Notes: generated by a model not told the origin, from the sequence alone. A DNA stretch of 64,000 nucleotides from Actinomycetes bacterium (GCA_021808665.1 JAKBBA010000004.1:84380-148379), one strand, 5' to 3'; positions 35,868 through 45,322 are shown, numbered from the stretch's first letter. Numbers and translations are program-made.

Positions 35868-37060
35868 TGCGCCACCAGCTTTGCGTAGCCCGGGCCTGAT
35901 CGCGGCGCATGGCTGCGGAACTTCGGAACGCTGAAGCTGACTTTGGTACCCGCTCCCGGCGCGGTCTCGACGACCAGTCCGTGACCTTCACCGAAGGTAG
36001 CCCGCAGGCGCTCGTCTACGTTGTGCAAACCGACCGAGGCGCTCTTGCCGGCGAGAGCGTTCGCCACCCGTCGAGCGTCGACCCCGGCTCCGTCGTCCTC
36101 GACGCTTATTAATGCCGCAGCGCCGGAGTCGACCACCTCGATTCTTATGCTTCCAGCTCCTTTCGGTTCGATCCCGTGGCGGACAGCGTTCTCGACCACC
36201 GGCTGGAGGACGAGAGACGGAACCCGGACGCTCAGGACTTCCGGTGCAACTTTCAAGGTGACACCCAACCGGGATCCGAAACGGGCCCTTTCAAGCTCGA
36301 GGTAGATGTCTACTAGGCGAAGCTCCTCGGCGAGGTTGGTGTACTGCGCGTGGCTGGCGAAGCTGTAACGGGTGAACTCGGCGAACGATACGAGAAGCTC
36401 GCGAGCCCTGTCGGGGTCGGTGCGGACGAAAGATTCGATAGCCGTGAGCGCGTTGTAGACGAAATGTGGCGAGATCTGAGCCCTTAAGAACTGCAATTCC
36501 GCCTGCACCGCTCGGCGTCGGGACAGGTCCAGCTCGGCTAGCTCCAGCTGAGTGGAGACGAACTTGGCAACCTCCCCGCAGAGGCGGAGCAGACCGGGGG
36601 GAGCCGACGAGTCAACGGCGATCAGCGCTCCAACCACTTTCTGGTCCACTTGAAGCGGAACTGCGACCCCGGCGTTAAGCCCCCGCCCGGCGAGGTGGTC
36701 GCAGCGCAGGTCGTCGCCCGACAGAAGCACTGGACGTCCCTGGTCCATCACGCTGCGCACGGCGGCGCCCAGGAGATCGCAGTTCTTAGCCTCGACACCG
36801 TCACTGGCGATGATGCCCGTCTCGTCCCCGACGATCACCCCCGACGTTGCGAGCAGGGACCGTAAAGGGCCTAGCGCTCGGCCGATCGCGTCGGCGCTCA
36901 TTCCACTTCGGAGCGCCGGCGCAGCCTGGTTGGCGATGCTCAACGCCTCGTACGAGCCGCGCTGGCCAGGGGTTACCAGCCGGCGTGGTGCCCAGAGCGC
37001 GTAGGCTCCGACGCCGGCAAGGCCGGCGACGGCCGCAGCTAGAACCACCCAGAGAATCAT
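35864..37060 (-). CDS. LytS-type sensor histidine kinase
   Basis: A single N-terminal membrane helix (about 2-24) is followed by a GAF-like domain (about 40-175), then the HisKA_7/LytS dimerisation motif SPHFVYNALTAIESFVR with His199, and an HATPase domain (VLQPVVENAVRHGIEPKG, VEDDGAGVD, GLHNVDERL). Classical LytS has five or more membrane helices; this one has one, so it probably senses a cytoplasmic signal through GAF. Its stop overlaps the response regulator start. Confidence 0.9.
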   Translation of the reverse strand: MILWVVLAAAVAGLAGVGAYALWAPRRLVTPGQRGSYEALSIANQAAPALRSGMSADAIGRALGPLRSLLATSGVIVGDETGIIASDGVEAKNCDLLGAAVRSVMDQGRPVLLSGDDLRCDHLAGRGLNAGVAVPLQVDQKVVGALIAVDSSAPPGLLRLCGEVAKFVSTQLELAELDLSRRRAVQAELQFLRAQISPHFVYNALTAIESFVRTDPDRARELLVSFAEFTRYSFASHAQYTNLAEELRLVDIYLELERARFGSRLGVTLKVAPEVLSVRVPSLVLQPVVENAVRHGIEPKGAGSIRIEVVDSGAAALISVEDDGAGVDARRVANALAGKSASVGLHNVDERLRATFGEGHGLVVETAPGAGTKVSFSVPKFRSHAPRSGPGYAKLVAQ

Positions 37061-37330
37061 CGTCGGCGCAACTCCCCCGAAGACACCAAAGTAGAGTCTG
37101 CCACACCCCGGCCCTGACCCGCCTCATCGGAGGCTAGGCGGGAGGTTCGGCCGCCGTTCGTCGTACCCCCACGACCGCTCGTCGCCCTTTCGTGGCCGTT
37201 CGGCGCAGGATCGACCCGCTTCGGCGCCGGAGTGCCTTTCGAGCAGGCAAGAGGCCACCTTCAGGATCAAATATGTGACAGCGGTCACCAGATCGGGGCC
37301 GCGCACATACAGAGTGACGGGGGTACCGCA
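37061..37330. other. Divergent regulatory region between lytS and satP
   Basis: No gene is visible in these 270 bases. It holds the promoters for the minus-strand lytS operon and for satP-acsA, including the CRP/GlxR-like box listed separately. Confidence 0.6.
37274..37289. promoter_or_regulatory. CRP/GlxR-like operator upstream of satP
   Basis: TGTGA-N6-TCACC, one mismatch from the consensus TGTGA-N6-TCACA. The box ends 41 nt before the satP ATG. CRP-family regulators control acetate genes in corynebacteria and mycobacteria, so regulation of satP-acsA by cAMP-CRP or GlxR is plausible. One such site could occur by chance. Confidence 0.5.
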
Positions 37331-37966
37331 ATGTCAGATCAAAACCAAGGATCCCAGAACGTCGTAGTCATCAAGGAGACGCCGCCGATAGCCGATCCGG
37401 GCCCTCTAGGGTTGGCTGGTTTCGCTCTCACCACGTTCTTGCTTTCGGTGCACAACGCCGGCTGGGACCGAGGCACGGGGCTCGCGTGGCTGGGCTACGC
37501 CCTCGCCTACGGGGGTATAGCTCAGATGCTCGCCGGCATGTGGGAGTTCAAGAACCGCAACGTGTTCGGGTCCACAGCGTTCACCTCCTACGGCGCCTTC
37601 TGGGTCGGGCTCGCACTGTGGGTCGAGCTCGCGGCCGGACATGCCAAGTCCGCTGCGCAGGCAGGGAACGATCTCGGGTGGATCCTGCTCGGGTTCTTTA
37701 TTTTCACAACGTACATGTGGCTTTGGAGCGCAGCCGCCAACACGGTGCTGTTCGCCGTGTTCACAGTGTTGGACGTCACCTTCTTGGTGTTGGTGATAGG
37801 CAACTTCTCCAACAGCGTCGGGACCGTCAAATTCGGCGGTGTCCTCGGGGTGATCACCGCAGCGCTCGCTTGGTACGCGTCGGCGGCAGGGGTTATCAAC
37901 GGCATGAGAGGCAAGCAGGTACTGTTCATGGGCAAGCCTCTGATCAAGCCCGCTCAGAACGCATAG
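37331..37966 (+). CDS. satP: Acetate/succinate transporter, GPR1/FUN34/YaaH (SatP) family
   Basis: A 211-aa integral membrane protein with six helices. Family motifs are DPGPLGLAGFALTTFLLSVHN near residue 20, the AYGGIAQMLAGMWEFKNRN signature, and FGSTAFTSYGAFW. Members take up acetate or succinate with protons. The GGGGG before the ATG serves as a ribosome-binding site. It is 16 nt before acsA and therefore likely co-transcribed with it. Confidence 0.92.
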   Translation: MSDQNQGSQNVVVIKETPPIADPGPLGLAGFALTTFLLSVHNAGWDRGTGLAWLGYALAYGGIAQMLAGMWEFKNRNVFGSTAFTSYGAFWVGLALWVELAAGHAKSAAQAGNDLGWILLGFFIFTTYMWLWSAAANTVLFAVFTVLDVTFLVLVIGNFSNSVGTVKFGGVLGVITAALAWYASAAGVINGMRGKQVLFMGKPLIKPAQNA

Positions 37967-37982
37967 AGGCAGGGAGGACAGA

Positions 37983-39962
37983 ATGACCAACGAGAACCAA
38001 GAGGAGCTCTCCGCACTTCTCCACGAGAACCGGCGTTTCCCACCACCGGCCGACTTCGCCGCCGACGCAGTAGCACAGCCGGAGATATACGAGCGGGCCG
38101 GAGCCGACCGGGTCGCTTTCTGGGAGGAGCAGGCCCGACGGCTGAGCTGGGCGGAGCCCTGGCACACCGCCCTCGAATGGGAGATGCCCTTCGCCAAGTG
38201 GTTCGTAGGCGGAAAGCTCAACGTGGCCTACAACTGCGTCGACCGCCACGTCGAGGCCGGCCTCGGCGACAGGGTTGCCTACTACTGGGAGGGCGAGCCT
38301 GGCGACACCCGCACGATCACCTACCGGGATCTGCAGGTGATGGTGTGCAAGGCGGCGAACGCCCTCGCCGAGCTCGGCGTCGAGGCATCCACGAAAGTGG
38401 CGATCTACATGCCGATGATTCCCGAGACCGTGGCGGCGATGCTCGCCTGCGCCCGGTTGGGGGCGCCTCACACCGTGGTGTTCGGGGGTTTCTCCGCCGA
38501 GGCTCTGCGTGACCGGATCCTCGACTGCGACGCCCGGGTGGTGATCACCGCCGACGGGGGGTACCGCCGCGGGGCTCCCAGCGCCCTGAAACCGGCGGTC
38601 GACGACGCTGTGGCAGCATGCCCGAACGTCACGAACGTCCTCGTAGTGCGCCGAACCGGCCAGGATGTGGCTTTCCAAGCTGGTCGCGACGTGTGGTGGC
38701 ACGACATAGTGGACCGCCAGACCGAGCACCACGAAGCGCAGATGTTCGACTCCGAGCATCCGCTGTACATCATGTACACGAGCGGGACCACCGCCAAGCC
38801 CAAGGGAATCCTTCACACCTCCGGTGGTTACCTGACCCACACGTCTGCTACGCACAGGCTTGTCTTTGACCTGAAACCCGACAAGGACATCTTCTGGACC
38901 GCCGCAGACATCGGGTGGGTGACAGGGCACAGTTACATCGTCTACGGTCCGCTGGCGAACGCGACCACGTCGGTCATGTACGAGGGAACCCCGGACACGC
39001 CGACCCGCGACAGGTGGTGGCAGATAGTCGAACGTTACAAGGTCAATATCCTCTACACCGCTCCGACAACCATCCGGACATTCATGAAGTGGGGAGAGGA
39101 CCTCCCCGCTGCTCACGACTTGAGCTCCCTTCGACTTCTCGGCTCGGTCGGGGAGCCGATAAATCCGGAGGCTTGGATCTGGTATCGGACCCACATAGGT
39201 GGCGAGCGTTGCCCGATAGTCGACACGTGGTGGCAAACCGAGACCGGTGGGATCATGATCTCGCCGCTGCCGGGTGTCACGGCTACCAAGCCAGGAGCTG
39301 CGATGCGCCCTCTGCCGGGGATCACAGCCGACGTGGTCTCCAACGACGGCTCCTCGGTGGGCAACGGCGAGGGTGGCTTGTTGATTATCAGGGATCCGTG
39401 GCCTGGAATGCTTCGAGGCATCTGGGGTGACGACCAGCGCTACAAGGACACCTACTGGAGCCGCTTCCCCGGTGTGTACTTCGCAGGTGACGGCGCCAAG
39501 CGCGACGAAGACGGGGACCTTTGGCTGCTTGGTCGCGTGGACGACGTTATGAACGTGTCAGGACACCGCATCTCGACCACCGAAGTCGAACACGCCCTCG
39601 TAGGACATCCCTCGGTGGCCGAAGCGGCGGTCGTGGGGGCTTCGGACCCGACGACGGGCCAGGCGATCGTCGCCTTCGTGACGGTCAAGTCGGGCGCTGA
39701 GCAAGCAGACGGAGGTGACCGTCTCGTCGCCGCTCTACGCGACCACGTCGCGCGTGAGATCGGGCCTATCGCCAAGCCGCGCCAGATCCTCCTCACCCCT
39801 GAGCTGCCCAAGACCCGCTCTGGGAAGATCATGCGGAGGCTGCTACGCGACGTCGCCGAACAGCGCGAGCTCGGGGACGTGACCACCCTGTTGGACGCCA
39901 CGGTCGTCAACGCAATACGCGATCGCATGGTCCCCGGGGCCGAGGAGCACGAGCAAGGCTGA
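37983..39962 (+). CDS. acsA: Acetyl-CoA synthetase
   Basis: AMP-forming acetate:CoA ligase. The 659-aa protein has the ATP motif YTSGTTAKPKG, the WWQTETGG motif of the acetate site, the hinge DDVMNVSGHRISTTEVEH, and the regulatory lysine in KTRSGKIMRR, which is acetylated in this family. The ribosome site GGGAGGAC precedes the ATG. With satP it forms an acetate scavenging unit that ends 67 nt before pafA. Confidence 0.95.
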   Translation: MTNENQEELSALLHENRRFPPPADFAADAVAQPEIYERAGADRVAFWEEQARRLSWAEPWHTALEWEMPFAKWFVGGKLNVAYNCVDRHVEAGLGDRVAYYWEGEPGDTRTITYRDLQVMVCKAANALAELGVEASTKVAIYMPMIPETVAAMLACARLGAPHTVVFGGFSAEALRDRILDCDARVVITADGGYRRGAPSALKPAVDDAVAACPNVTNVLVVRRTGQDVAFQAGRDVWWHDIVDRQTEHHEAQMFDSEHPLYIMYTSGTTAKPKGILHTSGGYLTHTSATHRLVFDLKPDKDIFWTAADIGWVTGHSYIVYGPLANATTSVMYEGTPDTPTRDRWWQIVERYKVNILYTAPTTIRTFMKWGEDLPAAHDLSSLRLLGSVGEPINPEAWIWYRTHIGGERCPIVDTWWQTETGGIMISPLPGVTATKPGAAMRPLPGITADVVSNDGSSVGNGEGGLLIIRDPWPGMLRGIWGDDQRYKDTYWSRFPGVYFAGDGAKRDEDGDLWLLGRVDDVMNVSGHRISTTEVEHALVGHPSVAEAAVVGASDPTTGQAIVAFVTVKSGAEQADGGDRLVAALRDHVAREIGPIAKPRQILLTPELPKTRSGKIMRRLLRDVAEQRELGDVTTLLDATVVNAIRDRMVPGAEEHEQG

Positions 39963-40029
39963 CCGCACACCCCTAGCCCGGTCCGTGGCGGTCCCCCGAC
40001 GCCGTGGGCCGGGCTAGCCTTCGCTAATC

Positions 40030-41388
40030 ATGGATCGACGCATCTTCGGCCTCGAGAACGAATACGGGGTGACGTGCACCCTTCGTGGCCAGCGGCGTCT
40101 AAGCCCTGACGAGGTAGCCAGGTACCTCTTCCGCCGGGTGGTCAGCTGGGGCCGATCCTCGAACGTGTTCTTGGAGAACGGTGCCAGGCTCTACCTCGAC
40201 GTGGGAAGCCACCCCGAGTACGCAACGCCTGAGTGCGACTCGATAGAAGACCTGGTGGCCCACGACAAAGCGGGGGAGAGGGTGTTGGAGCAGCTCGTCG
40301 GCTCCGCCGAGGGCCGTCTGAGAGAGGAGGGGATCCGTGGCGTGGTCTACCTGTTCAAGAACAACACGGACTCGGCGGGGAACTCCTACGGCTGCCACGA
40401 GAACTACCTGACGGCGCGCCGCGACGACTTCGCGCACTACGCCGAAGTTCTGATCCCGTTCCTTGTTTCGAGGCAGATCTATGCCGGGGCGGGCAAGGTG
40501 CTCCAGACCGCCCGTGGCGCCATCTACTGCATAAGCCAGCGGGCGGAGCACATCTGGGAGGGCGTTTCGTCTGCGACGACTCGCAGCCGTCCGATAATCA
40601 ACACCCGCGACGAACCCCACGCTGACGCCGAGTACTACCGACGCTTGCATGTGATAGTCGGCGACTCCAACATGAGCGAGTACGCGACTTTCCTCAAAGT
40701 CGGGACGACCAGCATCCTGCTACGGATGCTGGAGGACCCTTCGGTCGTGCTACGCGATATGACCCTCGAGAATCCGATCCGCGCGATCCGCGAGATCAGC
40801 CACGACACCAGCCTAAAGCGCCGGGTCCGGCTGGCCAACGGCCGCGAGGCGTCGGCACTCGAAATACAGTCGATCTACCTGGAGCGAGCCAAACGCTACC
40901 GGGACCTGAAGGGACTTTCCCCGATGGAAGACCGGGCGCTGGACATGTGGGAGCACTGCGTCACAGGGTTGGCATCGGATCCCTGGTCGATGGAACGCGA
41001 GTGCGACTGGGTAATCAAGCACCATCTGATCGAACGCTACCGTGAACGCAACCAGCTCTCCCTCGGTCACCCGAAGATCGCCCTGATCGACCTGCAGTAC
41101 CACGACGTCAACACCGAGCGAGGCCTTTTCTACAAGCTCCAGCGTGCCGGCCTGGTCGAGCGAGCAACGACCGACGAGGCTATAGCTGACGCAGTGGACA
41201 ATCCGCCCCAGACGACACGGGCGAAGCTTCGTGGAGATTTCATCCGGCGGGCCAAGGAACGTCGCAGGGACTTCACGGTCGACTGGGTTCATCTAAAGCT
41301 GAATGACCAGGCGCAGCGGACCATCCTGTGCAAGGACCCGTTCAAGTCGACCGACGAGCGGGTCGACAAGTTGATCGCATCCCTTTAG
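40030..41388 (+). CDS. pafA: Pup-protein ligase PafA
   Basis: PafA joins the gamma-carboxylate of the C-terminal Glu of processed Pup to substrate lysines. It shares the fold of Dop but lacks the Dop loop. Motifs: FGLENEYGV with the metal-binding Glu, catalytic Asp in [33 protein letters not shown], and [19 protein letters not shown]. The 452-aa length is typical. It restarts the proteasome locus after the acetate module and leads pafB by 13 nt. Confidence 0.95.
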   Translation: MDRRIFGLENEYGVTCTLRGQRRLSPDEVARYLFRRVVSWGRSSNVFLENGARLYLDVGSHPEYATPECDSIEDLVAHDKAGERVLEQLVGSAEGRLREEGIRGVVYLFKNNTDSAGNSYGCHENYLTARRDDFAHYAEVLIPFLVSRQIYAGAGKVLQTARGAIYCISQRAEHIWEGVSSATTRSRPIINTRDEPHADAEYYRRLHVIVGDSNMSEYATFLKVGTTSILLRMLEDPSVVLRDMTLENPIRAIREISHDTSLKRRVRLANGREASALEIQSIYLERAKRYRDLKGLSPMEDRALDMWEHCVTGLASDPWSMERECDWVIKHHLIERYRERNQLSLGHPKIALIDLQYHDVNTERGLFYKLQRAGLVERATTDEAIADAVDNPPQTTRAKLRGDFIRRAKERRRDFTVDWVHLKLNDQAQRTILCKDPFKSTDERVDKLIASL

Positions 41389-41401
41389 GAGTTGCTGATA
41401 A

Positions 41402-42334
41402 GTGGACCGCCTCGAACGCCTGGTAAACCTCGTTGCGGCGCTGATCGACACGAACCGTCCCCTGACACGTGCCGACATCGCCGAGCGCATCGACGGGTAC
41501 TCCTCCGATCCGAGCGCCTTCCGCAGGAACTTCGAACGTGACAAGGAACTTCTACGTCAGATGGGGTTCCCGGTCGTCACTGACGTCCCCGAAGGGCCTA
41601 GCGAGGAGACCGGGTATCGAATCCCACGGGAGCTCTACGAGCTGAGCGACCCGGGCCTCGACGAGGAAGAGCTGACAGCGATACGCCTGGCTGCCACTGC
41701 AGTCCACCTGGAAGGAGACTGGAGCGACGCGCTTGTAGCCGCTCTACGCAAGTTAGGCGGTGCCGGGGGGACCGCGGACTCCGGCGGGCAAGGCCCAGCG
41801 CCGGCCGGGGAGCTCCGAGTGGATGCCAGCGCAGCGGCAGCATTTGCTGCGATAGCCGACCGGCGCAGGCTCAGTTTCACCTACAGCGGTGAAGTCAGGC
41901 GGGTGGAACCGTGGAGGTTGGCGTACCACCGTGGTCACTGGTACCTGTCGGGCTTCGACCTTGGGAGGGGGGAGGAGCGCCTGTTTAGACTTGACCGCGC
42001 CGGTTCAGACTTGGCCGCCTACGGCCAGCCAGCCGCCTTCGACATTCCGCTGGCGGCTCAGGCCGGTCCGGCTCCCCCGTGGCTTCTCGGAGACGAACCG
42101 CCTCGGATGGCGCTGGTGGTGGTCGACTCTGACAATGCGGCCCTTGCACGCGCGGAGTTCGGGACGTCGGCCCTCAAGGAGATACGACGTGACGGCTCGG
42201 TCGTGCTTGAGCTGACCTTTACGAGCACACCCGGCTTGAGATCAGCGGTGCTCGGCTATCTCGACCACGCGGAGGTCGTCGCTCCCCCCGACCTTAGAAC
42301 GCACATCGTCGAATGGTTGGAGGATATCGCTTGA
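41402..42334 (+). CDS. pafB: WYL-domain transcriptional activator PafB
   Basis: PafB pairs with PafC as a DNA-damage-response activator in mycobacteria; it is not needed for pupylation despite its location. N-terminal HTH (RLERLVNLVAALIDTNRPL, then RADIAERIDGY), then the WYL domain containing LSFTYSGEVRRVEPWRL, RGHWYLSGFD and ERLFRLDRAG. GTG start; the end overlaps pafC by 4 nt. The linker between the domains is Gly/Ala-rich and variable. Confidence 0.92.
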   Translation: MDRLERLVNLVAALIDTNRPLTRADIAERIDGYSSDPSAFRRNFERDKELLRQMGFPVVTDVPEGPSEETGYRIPRELYELSDPGLDEEELTAIRLAATAVHLEGDWSDALVAALRKLGGAGGTADSGGQGPAPAGELRVDASAAAAFAAIADRRRLSFTYSGEVRRVEPWRLAYHRGHWYLSGFDLGRGEERLFRLDRAGSDLAAYGQPAAFDIPLAAQAGPAPPWLLGDEPPRMALVVVDSDNAALARAEFGTSALKEIRRDGSVVLELTFTSTPGLRSAVLGYLDHAEVVAPPDLRTHIVEWLEDIA

Positions 42335-43308
42335 GGCCTCCGAGCGCCGGCGAACGCCTCGGACGATTGTTGGCGATCGTCCCGTGGATAGCAGCCCACG
42401 ACGGCCCGACAGTCGCCGAGGTGTGCAGCCGTTTCGACATCACCGAAAAGGACCTGACGGCCGACCTCAACTTGCTGTTCCTCTGCGGGGTGTACCCGTT
42501 CACTCCCGACGTGCTGATCGACGTGACCATCGCGGGAGGTCGCGTGTGGATCACCATGGCCGACTATTTCCGCCGTCCGTTGAAACTGACCAGTCGAGAG
42601 GCGCTCGCACTGGTAGCGGTCGGACGGTTCTACCTTCGGCTGCCGGGGGCCGATGCCAATGTGGCGCTGGCGTCGGCCCTGGGAAAGCTCGCTAGCGCTC
42701 TCGGACTCGGCTTCGACGAAGCGGTAGAGATAGATCTGGACTCGATTCCCGCCGAGTTGCTCACCAAGCTCCGTGAAGCCGTGGCTGGGCGCTCGAAGGT
42801 GGACCTTACCTACTATTCATTCGGTCGTGACGTCACGACGAGGAGGATGGTCCACCCCTTGAAGGTGCTAAACGTCGCGGGCTACTGGTACCTGACAGCG
42901 TGGTGCGAGACCGCCCAAGCTGAAAGGGTGTTTCGTCTCGACAGGATCCTCGAAGCCTCCCTGACGGCTCAAACCTTTGAGCTTCCGGCACCCTCCCCGA
43001 CATCGCCCCTGACGCCCGGAGTCTTCTACAACCCATCTGACTCCGACACCTCGTGGGTTCTCGAACTGGCACCTGACGCTCGATGGGTCGCCGAGCGCTA
43101 CCCCAACGAGGAGGTGGAAGATCTAGGTGATGGTAGGCTTCGCGTCCGCCTCAAGGCAGCGGAGAGAGCATGGATGGAGCGGTTGCTGTTGCGCGCCGGA
43201 GCCTCGGCGGCGGTGATCGAGGGCGATACCGACGTCGCGTCGGAGGCAGCCAGGCGGGTCCTTCAACGCTACAAGCGCAACCCAAGCGCCACTGGGGAGG
43301 ATAAGTGA
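42331..43308 (+). CDS. pafC: WYL-domain transcriptional activator PafC
   Basis: Second subunit of the PafBC activator. HTH near the N-terminus (GPTVAEVCSRFDITEKDLTADLNLL split around residues 25-50), then WYL domain with VDLTYYSFGRDVTTRRMVHP, GYWYLTAWC and ERVFRLDRIL. The TTG at 42331 was chosen because TGGAGGA precedes it by the right spacing and the stop of pafB overlaps it as TTGA; the ATG at 42313 lies inside that context and lacks such a site. Confidence 0.9.
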   Translation: MRPPSAGERLGRLLAIVPWIAAHDGPTVAEVCSRFDITEKDLTADLNLLFLCGVYPFTPDVLIDVTIAGGRVWITMADYFRRPLKLTSREALALVAVGRFYLRLPGADANVALASALGKLASALGLGFDEAVEIDLDSIPAELLTKLREAVAGRSKVDLTYYSFGRDVTTRRMVHPLKVLNVAGYWYLTAWCETAQAERVFRLDRILEASLTAQTFELPAPSPTSPLTPGVFYNPSDSDTSWVLELAPDARWVAERYPNEEVEDLGDGRLRVRLKAAERAWMERLLLRAGASAAVIEGDTDVASEAARRVLQRYKRNPSATGEDK

Positions 43309-43346
43309 CCGTGATCGACGCTCGGATTTGACTAGCGTCGAGGGCC

Positions 43347-43982
43347 GTGCCCGAAGCGCCCAATAACCCGTCCGTTTCACAACGGGTTGCACCGCGGCGG
43401 CGCAGGCGTCGGGTGCGAGGTCTCGTCGAATGGGCGATAGTGCTCGGCGTCGCTCTAGCCGCCGCCTTAGTGATGAGAAGTTTTGTGGTACAGCCGTTCT
43501 TCATACCGTCGGGATCGATGGAGCCCACGCTTCATGTCGGTGACAAAGTGCTGGTCAACAAGCTCAGTTACGACTTGCACCCAGTGCATTTCGGGAATGT
43601 CATCGTGTTTCGCAAACCGGCTGGCGACTTCACCCCGGGCATCACATATCTGATCAAAAGAGTCGTTGGACTCCCAGGGCAGACCTTGAGGTCGGGACCT
43701 GAGGGCGAGATCTATGTCGACGGACATCTCACCTCCCAGCCGTGGCTGTCAAGCCAGGCGAAGCTTTCCCCCGGACCCCCGATATGCGACCCGGCGACCG
43801 GCTTCTCCCACGTCGACTGCACAGGCGACAGCCTTCACCTCCCGCCGGACGAGTACTACGTAATGGGCGACAACCGCGGTGACTCCGAGGACTCCCGCTA
43901 CATAGGTCCGATCTCGGGCTCTTCCATCATAGGGGAGGCGTTCGCTATCGTCTGGCCGGTCTCGCAGATCGGGAGCCTCTGA
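43347..43982 (+). CDS. lepB: Signal peptidase I
   Basis: Membrane protease that removes signal peptides from exported proteins. One membrane helix (about 26-44) precedes the catalytic Ser57 in PSGSMEPTL and Lys104 in YLIKRVVGLPG; the GDNRGDSEDSR box follows. The 211-aa form with a single helix is the Gram-positive type. GTG start. Its last 85 bases overlap, tail to tail, a minus-strand GDPD gene. It sits between pafC and the tat genes, so export functions cluster here. Confidence 0.92.
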   Translation: MPEAPNNPSVSQRVAPRRRRRRVRGLVEWAIVLGVALAAALVMRSFVVQPFFIPSGSMEPTLHVGDKVLVNKLSYDLHPVHFGNVIVFRKPAGDFTPGITYLIKRVVGLPGQTLRSGPEGEIYVDGHLTSQPWLSSQAKLSPGPPICDPATGFSHVDCTGDSLHLPPDEYYVMGDNRGDSEDSRYIGPISGSSIIGEAFAIVWPVSQIGSL

Positions 43983-44692
43983 GGCCTGTCGGAGCCCAGA
44001 GCTGACATCATGACAGCGACGTCGTCGCAGTAGACACCGTCGACACCCATCTCCAGCACCTCGCGCAGCGTCGACGGAGTCTGAGCGTCCCACGCAAGGG
44101 CTCTCAGACCCGCAGCGTGCACCTCTCCGACGAGCTGCGCCGTCCACTGCGAGCGGTGAAGGTTCAGCGCATCGACACCGGAACCGGCCAGAGAGCTCAG
44201 GTGATCTCGGAAGCAGCCGGAGATCTTCTTGAGGCTTGTCGACTCTACGAGCCGCACCTCGGGCACCTCCGGGCGCCAAGCGGCCAGGAGCCTCCAGTCG
44301 GAGTAACACAACCACAACTGCTGCGATGCCCCGGCATCGCGCGCCTCAGCCACGAGTGGCCCAAAGGCGAACGGGTCCTTGACGTCCACGGAAAGCTGGA
44401 AGGCCGTGCCGCAGCGGGAGTAAAGGTCTCGTAGGGACGCCACGTGCCCTGGCAGGGCAGACCTGACTGTTACCGACATTGCCCTGCGCCTCCAGATCGG
44501 CCCGACCAGACCGTCGTGGTCCAATACCACGACACCATCGGCGGTAAGCCAGGCATCAGTCTCCAACCCGGAAGCGCCTAGCAGGAGCGCTTTGGAGAAG
44601 GCTTTGATCGTGTTCTCCCTCTCTAGGCTTCGCGCTCCTCGGTGAGCGAAGCCGATCGGTGCCGACGCAGGTAGAGGCCCTGAGTTGATCAC
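43898..44692 (-). CDS. Glycerophosphodiester phosphodiesterase family protein
   Basis: The N-terminus reads PIGFAHRGARSLERENTIKAF, and LGASGLETDAWLTADGVVVLDHD holds the catalytic Glu, Asp and His; the C-terminal part ends with GVDGVYCDDVAVMM. GDPDs hydrolyse glycerophosphodiesters to glycerol 3-phosphate and an alcohol. No signal peptide is visible, so the protein is probably cytoplasmic. The gene overlaps the lepB end by 85 nt; codons in the overlap (PQRLPICETGQT) are not conserved family sequence, so the last ~28 residues are probably an accidental read-through into lepB. Confidence 0.85.
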   Translation of the reverse strand: MINSGPLPASAPIGFAHRGARSLERENTIKAFSKALLLGASGLETDAWLTADGVVVLDHDGLVGPIWRRRAMSVTVRSALPGHVASLRDLYSRCGTAFQLSVDVKDPFAFGPLVAEARDAGASQQLWLCYSDWRLLAAWRPEVPEVRLVESTSLKKISGCFRDHLSSLAGSGVDALNLHRSQWTAQLVGEVHAAGLRALAWDAQTPSTLREVLEMGVDGVYCDDVAVMMSALGSDRPQRLPICETGQTIANASPMMEEPEIGPM

Positions 44693-44758
44693 CGAACCGC
44701 AGGGACAGGCAGGCCGTTAGATCTCAAGAAAGTTCCTCCTTGCGCCGACGATACGAGT

Positions 44759-45124
44759 GTGGCCTACACGCGTTCTAGACGTCAACAACGCTTCGCTGTG
44801 GTCTGGGCAACGTGCCCGACGTGCGGGGACGTGGAGTTGACTTCGAAATCCGTGCAGATTCAGACCTGCATCACCGACGGTAGCTCGACGTACTCGTTCG
44901 TGTGCCCAACGTGTTCGTTGATCACGAACAAGCCAGCGAGCCCGTCGGTCGTGGAGTCCCTCTCAGCGGCCGGGTCGAAGCTCGTCGCGTGGGCTGTGCC
45001 AGCTGAGCTGGCAGAGCCTAAGCAGGGCCCGGCGATCTGTCACGACGACCTGCTCGACTTCCACACTGCCCTGGAATCGCTGGACTGGCAAGCCGAGTTG
45101 GCCAAGATGCGACAGGCCCGCTAG
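44759..45124 (+). CDS. Zinc-ribbon hypothetical protein, 121 aa
   Basis: Two CxxC knuckles, ATCPTCGDVEL and VCPTCSLITN, are about 30 residues apart and form a probable zinc ribbon. The rest is mixed helix (DFHTALESLDWQAELAKMRQ at the end). A family with this layout occurs in Acidimicrobiia-like genomes, but I know no function. GTG start; a basic first dozen residues (TRSRRQQRF) may bind nucleic acid. It lies upstream of the tat genes on the same strand. Confidence 0.6.
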   Translation: MAYTRSRRQQRFAVVWATCPTCGDVELTSKSVQIQTCITDGSSTYSFVCPTCSLITNKPASPSVVESLSAAGSKLVAWAVPAELAEPKQGPAICHDDLLDFHTALESLDWQAELAKMRQAR

Positions 45125-45133
45125 AAATCAGGG

Positions 45134-45322
45134 GTGGCTGACACCTGGCAGTGGGCATTGGGGCTTTCTTTCGGAGCGTTAGGCGCGGGTGCGCTCGGCG
45201 TCTTAGCGGCTTCTTTGCGCTCGGAGCTAGGCGACCTGCAACGGTCGATGAGACCTTTGCGCACAGCTGGCCAGGGCAAGGAGAGCCGAGCCAGCCAGTC
45301 GCGACGGGGCATCGCTAGCTAA
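45134..45322 (+). CDS. Small membrane protein, 62 aa
   Basis: A GTG start 9 nt after the zinc-ribbon gene opens one membrane helix (WALGLSFGALGAGALGVLAA) and a basic tail (RTAGQGKESRASQSRRG). Function unknown. The close spacing suggests co-translation with its neighbour. Confidence 0.5.
   Translation: MADTWQWALGLSFGALGAGALGVLAASLRSELGDLQRSMRPLRTAGQGKESRASQSRRGIAS

Noticed and set aside
37944..39236. 430-codon open frame antisense to acsA
   Set aside because: Composition is that of the complement of a GC-rich gene; no recognisable domain and the acsA reading is certain.
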